DNA from: a candidate division GN15 bacterium
GTDB lineage: Bacteria; Zixibacteria; MSB-5A5; GN15; FEB-12
Direction of reading: 5' to 3'
Assembly (NCBI GenBank): GCA_014727815.1
Contig: WJMS01000033.1
Location: 1 to 35,472, forward strand
Length of the DNA: 35,472 nt
Position 1 is the first letter of the stretch. Each line of letters starts with the position of its first letter. A model generated the notes under the pieces. It was not told the DNA's origin. It did no database searches and worked only from the letters and a program-made list of their open reading frames with translations. Both the position numbers and the translations under genes were made by a program. Below are positions 14,232 through 24,497 of this stretch, in pieces.

Positions 14232-16727
14232 CTATCCCTTGACGACGATATTCAGCAACCGTCCCGGGACGTAGATCTTCTTGATTATCTGCTTGGCCTC
14301 GGTATGGGCCTGAATGCGTTCGCTGGCGAGCGCTGTCTCTTCAACCTGGGCCTGGTCGGCGTCAGCCGGCACATTAATAGAGTCGCGCAGCTTGCCGTTG
14401 ACCTGGACGGCAATCTCAATCAAGTCGCCGACAATGGCCTCCGGATCGTATTCCGGCCAGCCGGACCTGAACACTGAGCCGTCTAACCCGGCGCGTTCCC
14501 AGAGTTCTTCGGCCAGATGCGGCGCCAGCGGCGCTACCAGTTGAATCGTCTTGAGGATGACGGCGTCGTTCAGTTGATCGTTGCTTATCTTGTCCGGCTC
14601 GTAATCCCGGGTAAGCTCCATAAGCGCGGCAATTGCGGTGTTGAACTGCAGCCGCTCACAGGACTCCGAGACTTTCTTGATTGTCTGGTTCAGCTTCACA
14701 TAGATGTCGCGGTCGGCGCCGGACAGTTCAGCCAACGTGAAGTGTTGCTTTAAGTCCGGGAAACTCTCTCGATAGCTCTCGACCATCGGGTACAGCCGGT
14801 TCATTACGAATTTCTCGACCCCGACAATGCCTTCGTCGCTCCACGCGACCTCCTTGTCAGACGGCGCGGTGAAATACATGGCGAGCCGGGCGATATCGAT
14901 CCCGCGTTCTCCCATGACCGCAATCGGCGAGACGACATTTCCCTTGGATTTCGACATCACCTCACCCTGCGCATCCATCACCATGCCGTGATTAAACAGC
15001 CGCGTCGCCGGTTCATCGATATCCAGCCAGCCAATATCCCTGAGGAACTTGGTAAAGAAGCGGAAATAGATCAAATGCCCGGTGGCGTGGGTTATCCCGC
15101 CGACATAGAGATCGATCGGCATCCAGGCCGCGGCCTTCTTTTTGTCGAACGGCTCGTGGTCGTTGTGCGGGTCGATATAGCGCAGGAAATACCACGAGGA
15201 ACAGACAAACGTGTCCATTGTGTCGGGATCCCGCTGCGCCGGGTTACCGCACTCGGGGCAAGTGACATCCATATACTCCGGCACATCCGCCAGCGGCGAA
15301 CGGCCTTTGGGCATGTAATTCTCGACTTTCGGCAGCAACACCGGCAGATCCGTATCCGGTACGGCCACCGGACCGCATTTCTCGCAGTGTATGATCGGAA
15401 TCGGACAGCCCCAGTAACGCTGGCGGGAGATCGACCAGTCCTTTAAGCGGTAGTTGGTAACCACCCGGCCGATACCCTTTTCCTCGGCGAAGCTGTTGAC
15501 TGCACCGATTGCTTCCAGGCCGGCCAGGCCGTTGAAATGTTCCGAATTGACCATCACACCATAGTCGGTGTAGGCATCATCCATCTGACTGGCGTCCAGC
15601 ACCGTACCTTGATCCGGATGAATCACTACTTTAATTGGCAGGCCGTATTTGCGGGCGAAGGCGAAGTCTCGCGTGTCGTGCGCCGGCACCGCCATTACGG
15701 CGCCGGTGCCATAGCCGGCCAGGACATAGTCGGCGACCCAGAGCGGCACCCGCTCACTATTAAAGGGATTGATCGCATACTTGCCGGTGAAGACGCCATC
15801 CTTGTCGCCGGTCGCGGCAGCCCGGTCGATCTCGGAGCGAGCCAGCGCCTCCTGGCGATAGTCCGCCACTGCCCCGGCTTCGTCGCCCGTCAGATTGAGC
15901 CGGTCGATCAGGTCCGACTCGGGGGCGATCGCCATGTAAGTCACGCCGTAGATGGTGTCCGGGCGAGTGGTGAAAATCGGCAGCTTCTCCCCCGTCTCTT
16001 CGATCACAAAGTCGACCTCAAGCCCTTGCGAGCGGCCGATCCACTCGCGCTGCATCGCCTTGACATTCTCCGGCCAGCCGGGGAGCTTGTCGAGGTCGTC
16101 AATCAGTTGATCGGCGTAGTCAGTGATCTTGAAATACCAGCCGACCAGCTCCTTCTTTTCCACCTTGGCGCCGGAGCGTTCGGCGTAGCCATCCTTGACC
16201 TGCTCGTTGGCCAGCACCGTCTTATCGACCGGGTCCCAGTTAACCCAGCTCTTTTTGCGGACTGCCAGGCCTTTCTTGAAGAGCTGGATGAACATCCACT
16301 GGGTCCATTTGTAGTAGTCCGGATCACACGAGGCGACCTCGCGGGACCAGTCGAATGAGATTCCGACCTTCTGCAGCGTGCTGCGGGAGACCTCGATATT
16401 GGATTTGGTCCATTTGTCCGGATGGATATTGCGCTGGATTGCGGCTCGCTCGGCCGGCAGCCCGAAAGCATCCCAGCCGAACGGATGCAGCACGTCGCGG
16501 CCCATCATCATCTGCCGACGGGCGACTGCATCGCCAATAATGTAGTTGCGGAAATGGCCCATGTGGATATCGCCCGAGGGATAGGCGAACATCACCAGCA
16601 TGTAGAACTTATTGTCCTTGTCCGGCAGGTCGACCGTTTCATATAGACCGGTTTCCTGCCAGCGTTGCTGCCATTTGGACTCAATCTGTTTGAAGTCGTA
16701 GCGTTGTTTGTTCTTCGCGGTCGCCAT
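14232..16727 (-). CDS. leuS: Leucyl-tRNA synthetase
   Basis: An 831-residue class I synthetase that charges tRNA-Leu. The HIGH motif is HMGH (55-58) and the KMSKS motif is MSKSK (591-595). The editing (CP1) domain is intact, with TTRPDTIYG (253-261) and GTGAVMAVPAHDTRD (340-354). Two CxxC pairs (C448/C451 and C490/C493) form the zinc element. ATG 16727 is chosen because GGGAGA lies 8 bases upstream and the MATAKNKQRYDF start suits the family. The frame extends to 16892 without support. It is the last gene of the long minus-strand block but has a promoter-like sequence of its own. Confidence 0.97.
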   Translation of the reverse strand: MATAKNKQRYDFKQIESKWQQRWQETGLYETVDLPDKDNKFYMLVMFAYPSGDIHMGHFRNYIIGDAVARRQMMMGRDVLHPFGWDAFGLPAERAAIQRNIHPDKWTKSNIEVSRSTLQKVGISFDWSREVASCDPDYYKWTQWMFIQLFKKGLAVRKKSWVNWDPVDKTVLANEQVKDGYAERSGAKVEKKELVGWYFKITDYADQLIDDLDKLPGWPENVKAMQREWIGRSQGLEVDFVIEETGEKLPIFTTRPDTIYGVTYMAIAPESDLIDRLNLTGDEAGAVADYRQEALARSEIDRAAATGDKDGVFTGKYAINPFNSERVPLWVADYVLAGYGTGAVMAVPAHDTRDFAFARKYGLPIKVVIHPDQGTVLDASQMDDAYTDYGVMVNSEHFNGLAGLEAIGAVNSFAEEKGIGRVVTNYRLKDWSISRQRYWGCPIPIIHCEKCGPVAVPDTDLPVLLPKVENYMPKGRSPLADVPEYMDVTCPECGNPAQRDPDTMDTFVCSSWYFLRYIDPHNDHEPFDKKKAAAWMPIDLYVGGITHATGHLIYFRFFTKFLRDIGWLDIDEPATRLFNHGMVMDAQGEVMSKSKGNVVSPIAVMGERGIDIARLAMYFTAPSDKEVAWSDEGIVGVEKFVMNRLYPMVESYRESFPDLKQHFTLAELSGADRDIYVKLNQTIKKVSESCERLQFNTAIAALMELTRDYEPDKISNDQLNDAVILKTIQLVAPLAPHLAEELWERAGLDGSVFRSGWPEYDPEAIVGDLIEIAVQVNGKLRDSINVPADADQAQVEETALASERIQAHTEAKQIIKKIYVPGRLLNIVVKG

Positions 16728-16742
16728 CGCAGTATCTCCCAT

Positions 16743-16759
16743 GGGACCAACCCGGTCCC
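16743..16759 (-). promoter_or_regulatory. Stem-loop in the leuS leader
   Basis: GGGACC-5-GGTCCC forms a perfect 6-bp stem directly upstream of the leuS ribosome site, which begins within a few bases of its 3' arm. It is too short for a T-box and has no T-run. It may shield or protect the mRNA 5' end; the role is inferred. Confidence 0.35.
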
Positions 16760-16773
16760 GACAAGTGGCGCAC

Positions 16774-16802
16774 ATAATAACAAAATCGGTATAGGCAGGC
16801 AA
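16774..16802 (-). promoter_or_regulatory. Putative leuS promoter
   Basis: On the minus strand TTGCCT (16797-16802) and TATTAT (16774-16779) are 17 bases apart, in the 107-base gap between the deacetylase stop and the leuS ATG. The predicted leader is about 40 bases. Confidence 0.48.
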
Positions 16803-16834
16803 GATTTTACCCGCTGTCGCACGGACGGGTCGGG

Positions 16835-17563
16835 TTACCGGCCGCGCAGGCGGTTGAGCAGCACGGTCCCGGCCGAGAAGGCGTGTGTGCACTGCGCTTT
16901 CAGCGCCTCTACCCGGCTGCCCCGGATTCGACGCAGTACTGCGGCCGGGGTGTCATAGCCATAGACGGGCACCCGCCCCCGGGTCAGGGCCTCGTCCGTA
17001 TCGGTCGGCAGGTCCATGGTGTAGCCGCGCTCATAGCCGGCCGATTCGACGGCCGAGAGCACTCGCTGATCGACCCGACCGAACGGGTAGGAAATGTCGG
17101 TCACCCTCTCCCCCGTCACCGACTCGAGTAGACGTCGCGAGCCGGTCAGTTCATCGCCCAGCTGATCATCGCTGAGCGAGGTTAGATCAGTGTGGGAGTG
17201 GCCGTGCGAGCCGAACCGGACGCCGATGTCTGCCAGGGCTTTGATTTCATCAAAACTCAGATGCGGCGTGCTTTGGAAGATGCGGCTGTAGTCCCAGTCA
17301 TTGGCTCGACCGATCCAGCCGGTTGGAACGAAGACAATCAGCCGGAAGCTGTACCGTGTCATGAGAGGCGGCAGCGCCTCGGCCAGGTGCGCATAGCCGT
17401 CATCGAAACTGATTGCGATATCGCCGGTAAGAGAAAACCCCTGATCCATAAGGTGGTTCAGGAGTTGTTCAAACCGCCGGGGCGGGTAGTTGGTTACCCC
17501 GTAGCTGAACCGGGGCATCATCTTATGAAAGGCCAGTACGATCGGGGTCGGCTCAGAGCACAT
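16835..17563 (-). CDS. Polysaccharide deacetylase (NodB-homology, CE4)
   Basis: A 242-residue protein with the NodB core: an AFHK start strand, motif 1 SFDDGY (Asp54, Asp55), and motif 2 SHGHSHTDLT with metal ligands H120 and H124. A later SYPFGR segment is motif 3. CE4 enzymes remove N- or O-acetyl groups from cell-wall or exopolysaccharides using a metal ion. No signal peptide is seen. Either it acts in the cytoplasm, like some lipid-linked-sugar or NodB-type enzymes, or it is exported without a recognisable signal. ATG 17563 overlaps the M16 peptidase stop by 11 bases, so it is coupled to that gene. Confidence 0.87.
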   Translation of the reverse strand: MCSEPTPIVLAFHKMMPRFSYGVTNYPPRRFEQLLNHLMDQGFSLTGDIAISFDDGYAHLAEALPPLMTRYSFRLIVFVPTGWIGRANDWDYSRIFQSTPHLSFDEIKALADIGVRFGSHGHSHTDLTSLSDDQLGDELTGSRRLLESVTGERVTDISYPFGRVDQRVLSAVESAGYERGYTMDLPTDTDEALTRGRVPVYGYDTPAAVLRRIRGSRVEALKAQCTHAFSAGTVLLNRLRGR

Positions 17564-18827
17564 CCTTCAACACGTTCTTCTTGACCGGACCCAGCACCGA
17601 CACGGCCATCTGATCTTCATCGAACACCCGATTGGCCTGCTTGAGCACATCCGATGCCGTTACTTCATCGATCGCCTTCAGCGTATCCTGCAGGGTCACA
17701 TAGCGACCATACATCAGCTCCAGTCGGGCAATCCGGCTCATGCGGGTGTATGTCGATTCCAGCCCGAGGATCAGCTGTCCCTTGAGCTGCGCTTTGACCT
17801 GCTCGATCCGCATCTTGCTCAGTCGATTCCGGGTCAGTTTGCGGAACTCATCGCGGATGATCTCCACCGCTTTCGGCAGGTGCCGACCGTCGGTCGCGAG
17901 ATACGTTCCAAATATGCCCGTGTCGCGGTAGAAGTCGTGGAAGGCATAGATCGTGTAGGCCAACCCGCGCTCTTCACGGATCTTCTGAAACAGCACCGAA
18001 GACATGCCGCCCCCGAGATAGGTCGCCAGCACCATCATCGGCATGCGCTCCATCGAGCCGTAGGCCAGGCCCGGGAAGCCGATACAGACATGCGTCTGGG
18101 CCCCGGTATCGCGAACGATATCGATTCGCTTCAACGGCGTCCGGTCGGCCCGTACGGCGGGCGGCGAATCACCATCGCCAAAACGGAATTTCTCCCGCAC
18201 GAGTCGCACCAGCTTCTGGTGTGACACCGAGCCGCATGCCGCGACCACCACCGAACCGTTCTGGTAGTTGCGGCGGTAGTAATCCATCATCCGCTTGCGC
18301 GACATGTTTCCGATCGTGTCTTCATTGCCCATGATCGGGTAGCCCAGGGGATGTTCGCCCCAGTAGGTGCGGGCGAACTGATCAAAGACCCGGTCGACCG
18401 GATTGTCTTTTGACTCCTTGATCTCCTCGATTATGACGTGCTTCTCCCGCTTGAGATTGTGCGGGGTCATGCGGGCGTTGCAGGTCAGATCGGCGAGCAC
18501 ATCCACCGCCTGCGGCAATGCTTCATCAAGCACCCGGGCGGTATAGCAGGTATGTTCGCGCGAGGTCCACCCGTTCAGGCTGCCGCCGATCGATTCGAGC
18601 GAATCGGCAATCTGCCGGGCGGTGCGGTTGCGGGTGCCCTTGAAGACCATGTGTTCGATCAGATGGGACACACCGTTTTCGATATTCGACTCGTTGCGCG
18701 AGCCGACATCGATCCACACCCCGAGCGATACAGACCGAACGGCCGGCAGGCTCTCGCTGATCACCCGCAGGCCGTTCTTGAGGGTCGTCTTATTGAACTG
18801 ACTAATCGTCGTCTGTCGGTTAGCCAT
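17553..18827 (-). CDS. M16-family zinc peptidase (processing-peptidase-like)
   Basis: A 424-residue pitrilysin/insulinase-type protease. The inverted zinc motif HLIEH (55-59), with Glu58 as the catalytic base, is intact, and the third ligand E135 is exactly 76 residues after H59. The second half carries the Arg/Tyr pair ([11 protein letters not shown]) that completes the active site. At this length it is a single-chain member with one active domain and one inactive domain, like the bacterial peptidases often found next to pnp. ATG 18827 has a GAGAGG ribosome site. The 24-base gap to pnp upstream and the overlap with the deacetylase downstream place it in the pnp operon. Its substrate is unknown. 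Confidence 0.93.
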   Translation of the reverse strand: MANRQTTISQFNKTTLKNGLRVISESLPAVRSVSLGVWIDVGSRNESNIENGVSHLIEHMVFKGTRNRTARQIADSLESIGGSLNGWTSREHTCYTARVLDEALPQAVDVLADLTCNARMTPHNLKREKHVIIEEIKESKDNPVDRVFDQFARTYWGEHPLGYPIMGNEDTIGNMSRKRMMDYYRRNYQNGSVVVAACGSVSHQKLVRLVREKFRFGDGDSPPAVRADRTPLKRIDIVRDTGAQTHVCIGFPGLAYGSMERMPMMVLATYLGGGMSSVLFQKIREERGLAYTIYAFHDFYRDTGIFGTYLATDGRHLPKAVEIIRDEFRKLTRNRLSKMRIEQVKAQLKGQLILGLESTYTRMSRIARLELMYGRYVTLQDTLKAIDEVTASDVLKQANRVFDEDQMAVSVLGPVKKNVLKDVL

Positions 18828-18851
18828 CAGCCTCTCTTCAGGTGCGACGCG

Positions 18852-20963
18852 CTATCCCTTGCGGCTGTGGCTGGGGCGTCGGTCGTCGCCCTGCAGCAGC
18901 GCCTTGCGGGAAAGGCGGATCTTGCCGTCGCGGTCGATATTGATCACTTTCACTTCCATTCGGTCACCGACCCGGCAGATGTCCTCGACCTTGTTCACGC
19001 GCTGCGTGTCCAGCTCGGAGATATGCACGAGACCGTCGGTGCCGGGGAGGATCTCGACAAAGGCGCCGAAATCAGTAACACGCCGAACAATGCCGTTGTA
19101 TACCTTATCCATCTCGGCTTCCTCGGTGAGTGCCTTGACGCGCGCCACGGCGGCCCGGCCGGCTTCACCGTCGGACGATGCGATCAGCACCGTGCCGTCG
19201 TCATTGATGTCGATCTTGGCGCCGGTCTCCTCGACGATCGAGCGAATGACCTTGCCGCCGGGGCCGATCACGTCGCCGATCTTGGACGGGTTGATCTTGA
19301 TCGTGATAATGCGCGGTGCAAACTGCGACAGCTGATCGCGATGCTTGGAAATCGTCGCGTTCATCTTGTCCAGAATATGCAGCCGGGCGGTGCGAGCCTT
19401 GTCCAGCGCCATGCGCATGGTATCGATATCGAGACCGGTGATCTTGATATCCATCTGGATGGCATTCACACCCTCAGTGGTGCCGGCCACTTTGAAGTCC
19501 ATGTCACCGAAATGGTCCTCGTCGCCGAGAATATCGGTCAACACGACCGTCTTGTCATCCGACTTGATCAAGCCCATGGCGATCCCCGCCACGGCGGTCT
19601 TGATCGGCACGCCGGCATCCATCATCGCCAGCGAGCCGCCGCAGACCGACGCCATCGAGGACGACCCGTTCGACTCCATGATATCGGAGACCACGCGCAG
19701 GGTGTACGGGAAGGCTTCTTCGTTCGGCACGATCGGCAGCAGCGACCGCTCGGCCAGGTTGCCGTGACCGATTTCCCGGCGGTTGGTGCCGCGGATCGGC
19801 TTGGTTTCGCCGGTCGAGAAAGGCGGGAAGTTGTAGTGAAGCATGTAGCTCTTGGTCGACTCGCCCTCGAGTTCGTCGAGCCGCTGCTCGTCGTACTTGG
19901 TCCCCAGCGTCACGGCCACCAGCGCCTGGGTCTGGCCGCGGGTGAAGATCGCCGAACCGTGCGTCCGCGGCAGGAAACCGACTTCGCAAGTGATTTCGCG
20001 AACGTCGTCGGGACCGCGACCGTCGATCCGTTTCTCCTCCTTGAGGATCATGGCACGCGCAGCCTCGCTGTCGATATCGTGCAGGACATTTTTGATATCG
20101 CCCTCAGAGTCCTCGAACTCCTCGGCGAGCGCCTCGATAATCTCGTTCTGGATTTCTTTCTTGCGGTTACGGCGGGACTCCTTGTCGACGATCCGGTTGG
20201 CTTCGTCGAACTTGTTCCCGGCGAGTTCCTTCACGCGCGAAATCAGCGTCTCGTCGATGCTGACCGGGGTGTACTCGAACTTCTCCTTGCCGCACATCTT
20301 CCGCAACTCTTCGATCTTCTCCAGGATCTTCTTGATATGATCGTGACCGAACATCAACGCCTGGATCAGGTCCTCCTCACTGACCTCGCGCGAGCCGCCC
20401 TCGACCATCGTAATCGCATCGGCCGAACCGGCCATGACGATATTGAGATCGCACTCATCGAACTGGTCGATGGTCGGGAAGATCACGAATTCACCGTCGA
20501 TACGGCCGACCCGCACGCCGGCGACCGATTTCGAGATGGGGATGTCGGAGATCGTGATCGCGGCGGCGGTCCCGATCAGGGCCAGGACATCGGTGTCGTT
20601 CTGCTGATCGTGGGAGATGATGAAATTGATACACTGGGTTTCGCCGCGGAAGTCATCGGGAAACAGCGGGCGGATCGGACGGTCGATGATACGCGCCGAG
20701 AGGATTTCCTTTTCCGATGGTCGCCCTTCACGCTTGAAGAATCCGCCGGGGATCTTGCCGGCCGAATAGGCTTTTTCCCGGTACTCGACGGTGAGCGGGA
20801 AAAAGTCGAAGCCCACCCGGGGCTCGGTGTCGGCACAGACGGTGGAGATGACCATGGAGTCGCCAAGGCGAACCGTGACCGCGCCGTTGGCCTGTTTGGC
20901 CAGTTTGCCGGCTTCTATCTCCAGGGTCCGTCCACCGATTTCTAACTCTACTTTGTGTGACAT
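18852..20963 (-). CDS. pnp: Polyribonucleotide nucleotidyltransferase
   Basis: A 703-residue 3'-5' exoribonuclease that degrades RNA by phosphorolysis and can add tails. It holds two RNase PH domains (about 1-215 and 305-530) with the helical linker between, a KH domain ([11 protein letters not shown], about 560), and an S1 domain at the C-terminus ([18 protein letters not shown]). The length matches the family. It lies 11 bases after rpsO, the standard rpsO-pnp pairing. In E. coli pnp is autoregulated through its leader; no comparable long leader is present here. Confidence 0.98.
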   Translation of the reverse strand: MSHKVELEIGGRTLEIEAGKLAKQANGAVTVRLGDSMVISTVCADTEPRVGFDFFPLTVEYREKAYSAGKIPGGFFKREGRPSEKEILSARIIDRPIRPLFPDDFRGETQCINFIISHDQQNDTDVLALIGTAAAITISDIPISKSVAGVRVGRIDGEFVIFPTIDQFDECDLNIVMAGSADAITMVEGGSREVSEEDLIQALMFGHDHIKKILEKIEELRKMCGKEKFEYTPVSIDETLISRVKELAGNKFDEANRIVDKESRRNRKKEIQNEIIEALAEEFEDSEGDIKNVLHDIDSEAARAMILKEEKRIDGRGPDDVREITCEVGFLPRTHGSAIFTRGQTQALVAVTLGTKYDEQRLDELEGESTKSYMLHYNFPPFSTGETKPIRGTNRREIGHGNLAERSLLPIVPNEEAFPYTLRVVSDIMESNGSSSMASVCGGSLAMMDAGVPIKTAVAGIAMGLIKSDDKTVVLTDILGDEDHFGDMDFKVAGTTEGVNAIQMDIKITGLDIDTMRMALDKARTARLHILDKMNATISKHRDQLSQFAPRIITIKINPSKIGDVIGPGGKVIRSIVEETGAKIDINDDGTVLIASSDGEAGRAAVARVKALTEEAEMDKVYNGIVRRVTDFGAFVEILPGTDGLVHISELDTQRVNKVEDICRVGDRMEVKVINIDRDGKIRLSRKALLQGDDRRPSHSRKG

Positions 20964-20974
20964 GAATCCTTTCC

Positions 20975-21244
20975 TTATCGCCGCAGACCGAGTCTCGAGA
21001 TGACGTCGCGGTAGCTTTCGATGTCGCGATCGGCCAGGTAGTCGAGCAGGCGGCGGCGCTGTCCGACCAGCTTCAGCAGGCCGTGGCGGGTGTGAAAGTC
21101 CTTTTTGTGCATCTTCATGTGCTCGGTCAAATAGGTAATACGCTCGGTAAGCAGCGCGATCTGCACTTCCGGTGATCCGGTGTCTTTGTCGTGCAGCTTG
21201 TGTTTGTCAATGATCTCGAGCTTGTCGTCTTTGCTCAGAGGCAT
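20975..21244 (-). CDS. rpsO: 30S ribosomal protein S15
   Basis: An 89-residue primary rRNA-binding protein of the small-subunit platform. The family signature is clear: [37 protein letters not shown] 21244 sits inside the last codons of ribF, overlapping by 10 bases, with an AAGGAGAACGGAG ribosome site. The gene therefore has no separate leader; the autoregulatory RNA known upstream of rpsO in several phyla would have to lie in ribF coding sequence. Confidence 0.98.
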   Translation of the reverse strand: MPLSKDDKLEIIDKHKLHDKDTGSPEVQIALLTERITYLTEHMKMHKKDFHTRHGLLKLVGQRRRLLDYLADRDIESYRDVISRLGLRR

Positions 21245-22188
21245 CTCCGTTCTCCTTCGGATAGTATGTTCAATACCTGTTCTTTGTCTTTTTCAATCTG
21301 AGCGACCAGCGCCTCGGTCGAATCATACTTGTGATTGCCGCGCACGTAGCGGACCGGGTAGACGACAATCTCCTCGTCGTAGATGTCCCGGTCGAAGTCG
21401 AATATGTTCGCCTCCACCGTCACCCGCTCGGCCGGGTTGAAGTGATTCTGGCCGATAAACATCATCCCGCAGTGCGACTGACCGGCCACTTCGACCCAGC
21501 AGGCATATACTCCCTCGGTCGGCAGCAGCTTGCGGGTCGAGTAACAGACGTTGGCGGTCGGGTAACCGATCTTGCGCCCAAGACCGATACCGCGTTCGAC
21601 CGTTCCGTATATGGCGTATTCATGACCCAGCAACTTGATCGCCTCGTCGAACCGTTCTTCCTTCAGCGCTCGGCGAATCCGTGATGATGACACCGGGTGC
21701 CCATCGACAATTACCGGCTGGACGACTTCAACCTCGAAGCCGTAGCGCTCACCAAACTCACGCAGCGAATCGATCGAGCCGGAGCGGTCCTTGCCGAAAT
21801 GATGGTCGTAGCCGACAATGACCCGTTTGGCGCCGACCGTATCCACAATCACCTTCTTGACGAATTCCTCGGCCGACCAGCTGCGGAGTTCGTCATTGAA
21901 CTCGAGCACCAGCACGTGGCCGTCGAGAAAGTCCGGTACAAACTTTTCCTTTTCCTCAATCGAGGTCAACAGCATTGGCGGGTCGTTCGGCGTCACGACC
22001 ACCCGCGGATGCGGGTGAAAGGTGATCAGCACCGGTTCGAGATTGTGCCGCATGCTGTGGTCACGTACGCGACAGAGAATCTCCTGGTGTCCGCGATGGA
22101 TCCCGTCGAACGTGCCGAGCGTCGCCACCGCGCCGTTACCGTTGGTGCGAACGAACCGATTCAGGCCTCGAATAAAATGCGTTGTCAA
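21235..22188 (-). CDS. ribF: Bifunctional riboflavin kinase / FAD synthetase
   Basis: A 317-residue enzyme that makes FMN and FAD from riboflavin. The N-terminal adenylyltransferase domain shows [10 protein letters not shown] (25-34) and the HFGKDRSG loop. The C-terminal kinase domain shows [10 protein letters not shown] and the GVYACWVEV strand. The start is TTG at 22188, overlapping the truB stop as TTGA; translation from it gives the normal MTTHFIRGL opening and no alternative ATG is nearby. The position between truB and rpsO is the common order. No FMN riboswitch is visible. Confidence 0.95.
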   Translation of the reverse strand: MTTHFIRGLNRFVRTNGNGAVATLGTFDGIHRGHQEILCRVRDHSMRHNLEPVLITFHPHPRVVVTPNDPPMLLTSIEEKEKFVPDFLDGHVLVLEFNDELRSWSAEEFVKKVIVDTVGAKRVIVGYDHHFGKDRSGSIDSLREFGERYGFEVEVVQPVIVDGHPVSSSRIRRALKEERFDEAIKLLGHEYAIYGTVERGIGLGRKIGYPTANVCYSTRKLLPTEGVYACWVEVAGQSHCGMMFIGQNHFNPAERVTVEANIFDFDRDIYDEEIVVYPVRYVRGNHKYDSTEALVAQIEKDKEQVLNILSEGERRCL

Positions 22189-23132
22189 TTCAGCACTCGC
22201 TCATAACTAAAAAGCTGTGCATCCGTTGCCCGGTCGAACTCCTCTGAGCCGATCACGGCGCGCCCGATCGCCAGACACCGCCCGGCGCGGTCGGTCAAGA
22301 GCAGCGGATCGCCGACCGCAAATCGGCCGCGTAACCGCAGTGCATCGGCCTGCCGGATGGGCGGTCCCTGGACCACCCGCGCGGCCAGGTCGTCAGCAAT
22401 CTCAATCGCCGCGAACGGCAGCACTCGCTCGATCGGGACTAAGTGTTGTTCCAACTCCGAGTTAGAGTGCAATCGAATAATATCTGATAAACTCAGCGAA
22501 TCGTCAAGGGAGAATACACCGACTTTTGTCCGTCTTAGCCCGGCCAGATAGGCGCCGCAGCCCAGCGCCCGGCCCAGATCGTGGGCCAGACTGCGGATAT
22601 ACGTGCCTTTGCTGCAGCGAATCCGAAGTCGAACATCCGGCCCGTCGACCGAAAGCAGCCCCAGGTCGTCGATCCGGACTGTCCGGACCGGCCGCTCCAC
22701 CTCCTCCCCGCGCCGAGCGGCCTTATACAGGCGCTTGCCGCCGACCCGAACCGCTGCGTACGGCGGCACCATCTGGCGGATTTCGCCCCGAAACGGCTCC
22801 AGCGCAGCCTCAATCTGTTCGGTGGAAAGGCCCGGATCGGGCAGTTGCTCGCACGGCGAGTCGAGTCCCTCGGCGTCGTAGGTCGGTGATTCAACGCCAA
22901 GTCGAATCGTCGCCTCGTACTCTTTGTCAGTATCCGTCAGATAGCGAGAGATCTTCGTGGCACGGCCAATACAGACAACAAGCAAACCATCGGCAAGCGG
23001 ATCGAGCGTGCCGGTATGACCGCCACCGCGCTGGCCAATGGCCCGGCGAATCTCGTCGACAACATCGTGACTCGTCATTCCCACCGGTTTGTTAACCGGG
23101 AGGACGCCGTGATATCGCTCAGCCCCGCTCAT
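22185..23132 (-). CDS. truB: tRNA pseudouridine-55 synthase
   Basis: A 315-residue enzyme that isomerises U55 in the T-arm of tRNAs. It has GVLPVNKPVGMTSHDVV at the N-terminus, the catalytic GGHTGTLDPLADGLL loop (Asp44), and the KGTYIRSLAHDLG motif. A C-terminal PUA-like extension (residues about 240-315) is present. ATG 23132 is chosen from the family N-terminus and AAAGGCGG upstream; the longer frame to 23237 is antisense-like sequence inside the DHH gene. The start overlaps the DHH gene by 14 bases. Confidence 0.96.
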   Translation of the reverse strand: MSGAERYHGVLPVNKPVGMTSHDVVDEIRRAIGQRGGGHTGTLDPLADGLLVVCIGRATKISRYLTDTDKEYEATIRLGVESPTYDAEGLDSPCEQLPDPGLSTEQIEAALEPFRGEIRQMVPPYAAVRVGGKRLYKAARRGEEVERPVRTVRIDDLGLLSVDGPDVRLRIRCSKGTYIRSLAHDLGRALGCGAYLAGLRRTKVGVFSLDDSLSLSDIIRLHSNSELEQHLVPIERVLPFAAIEIADDLAARVVQGPPIRQADALRLRGRFAVGDPLLLTDRAGRCLAIGRAVIGSEEFDRATDAQLFSYERVLN

Positions 23133-24144
23133 CCACCGCCTTTCGCAGCAAGTCGAGCAGGGCCGCTTTGGCCTCGGCGAGGGGCAGATCGATCTGACAC
23201 CCGGCGGCGGAGAAGTGCCCGCCACCGCCAAATTCATGAGCTACCTGAGCGACATTGACACCGTCGCGAGCACGCAGCGACACTTTCGTGCAGCGGTCGG
23301 AAACTTCTTTGAGCAGCGCGCCGGCGACCACGCCGCGACTGTACAGGGTGTAGTCAACCATGCCTTCAGACTCAGAGGATTGCGCCCCGGCCGACTTGAG
23401 CATCTCCCGGGTCATCGTCAACAGGCAGACCCGGTTATCGAAATGGAACTCGACACCATGCAGTATCTGGCCGGTCAGGTTGAGGGTCGAAGGCCGCATA
23501 TTGTAGTAGACCATATCGCAGACATGGTGCGGGTCAGCGCCGGCCTCGATCAGAGCCCCGGCGATTTCCATCGTCCGACGGGTCGTCGAGGGATACCGGA
23601 AACGACCGGTGTCGGTCATTATCGCCGTATATAAGGAGGTTGCCACCGCGGAATTCATGTCGTAGTCGACCGCCTCGAAGAACTCGTAGACCATCTCTCC
23701 GACCGATGACATGGTCGTCTCGATCCAGTTAATAGCGCCCAAATCGAGGGCGTCGGGATGGTGATCGATATTGATTATCTTCACGGAATCGGTGAGATAC
23801 CTTGCGGCCGATCCGACCCGGGCGAGGGTAGGACACTCGAGCACAACCGCCGCGTCGACCGCGAAGTCGTCCGGCAGGCTCGACACCTCAACGATACCTT
23901 CAACACCGGGGAGGAACCGATACTTTTCCGGGATTTCGGAATCCCGAACCATCGTGACCGACTTGCCCAGGTCACGCAGGTAGGCGCCAATCGCCAGCTG
24001 TGACCCGAGCGCGTCGCCGTCGGGATCGAGATGGGAGACGACCAGGATGCGACCGGCGTTTTCGAACGCCTCTCGGATACGAACGATCGTTGCGCTGCGG
24101 GTGTCAGTCTTGCTCGTCGTCTTTTCGTTCACGCTTGATTTCAT
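23119..24144 (-). CDS. nrnA: DHH/DHHA1 phosphoesterase, NrnA-type (nanoRNase / pAp phosphatase)
   Basis: A 341-residue bimetal phosphoesterase. VSHLDPDGDALGS (37-49) is motif I, the NIDHHPD motif sits near residue 125, and the DHHA1 domain ends with FGGGGHFSAAG. Family members hydrolyse very short RNAs, pAp or cyclic dinucleotide products. Together with pnp in the same operon, that suits the last step of RNA decay. The start is uncertain: ATG 24144 overlaps rbfA by 41 bases without a good ribosome site, and a GTG four codons later is possible. The gene position between rbfA and truB is a frequent order. Confidence 0.92.
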   Translation of the reverse strand: MKSSVNEKTTSKTDTRSATIVRIREAFENAGRILVVSHLDPDGDALGSQLAIGAYLRDLGKSVTMVRDSEIPEKYRFLPGVEGIVEVSSLPDDFAVDAAVVLECPTLARVGSAARYLTDSVKIINIDHHPDALDLGAINWIETTMSSVGEMVYEFFEAVDYDMNSAVATSLYTAIMTDTGRFRYPSTTRRTMEIAGALIEAGADPHHVCDMVYYNMRPSTLNLTGQILHGVEFHFDNRVCLLTMTREMLKSAGAQSSESEGMVDYTLYSRGVVAGALLKEVSDRCTKVSLRARDGVNVAQVAHEFGGGGHFSAAGCQIDLPLAEAKAALLDLLRKAVDERG

Positions 24145-24472
24145 TGAGTAGCTGTTCAATCCGAATGCTGTCTTCGATCGATTTATCAAAAACAAACGTC
24201 AACTCGGGAATGTGCCGGACACGAAGGTTACGGCCGATCCGCGAGCGAACGTGGTTCTTCTCCTGCTCGAGATACCGCGCGACCAGTGCGCGATCCTCTT
24301 CGCTGCCGAGGTACGAGTAATACACTTTGGCATAGCGCAGGTCGTCGGTCAACGTGACACGGGTGAAGGTAAGCATGCCGTTGCCGGGCACCGGCATGTC
24401 GGTGTGAAAGAGCTCGGAAATGTCGCGGAGTATCTGTCCGCTCAGTCTGTCGGCGCGTTTATATTGTCGCAT
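24104..24472 (-). CDS. rbfA: 30S ribosome-binding factor A
   Basis: A 122-residue KH-fold protein that matures the 16S rRNA 5' end of the small subunit. Recognisable parts are R.DRLSGQILRDIS at the N-terminus, VTLTDDLRYAKVYYSYLG, R.LRVRHIPELTFVFD, and the charged tail. Its length is typical. It starts with ATG 24472, 60 bases after infB; a stem-loop occupies that gap. No strong Shine-Dalgarno is visible. Confidence 0.96.
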   Translation of the reverse strand: MRQYKRADRLSGQILRDISELFHTDMPVPGNGMLTFTRVTLTDDLRYAKVYYSYLGSEEDRALVARYLEQEKNHVRSRIGRNLRVRHIPELTFVFDKSIEDSIRIEQLLNEIKRERKDDEQD

Positions 24473-24497
24473 GGGATTTCACTAGCTGCTGCGGCGC

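Noticed and set aside
16728-16834. A T-box riboswitch before leuS
   Set aside because: The predicted leader is only about 40 bases, with one 6-bp hairpin and no T-box consensus, specifier loop or terminator.
18438-20945. An 835-codon open frame on the plus strand opposite pnp
   Set aside because: pnp on the minus strand has complete domains and motifs; the opposite frame is a GC-codon shadow, rich in Asp, Arg, Gly and His with no family features.
22189-22250. An FMN riboswitch before ribF
   Set aside because: ribF starts within the truB stop, so there is no leader; the sequence is truB coding.
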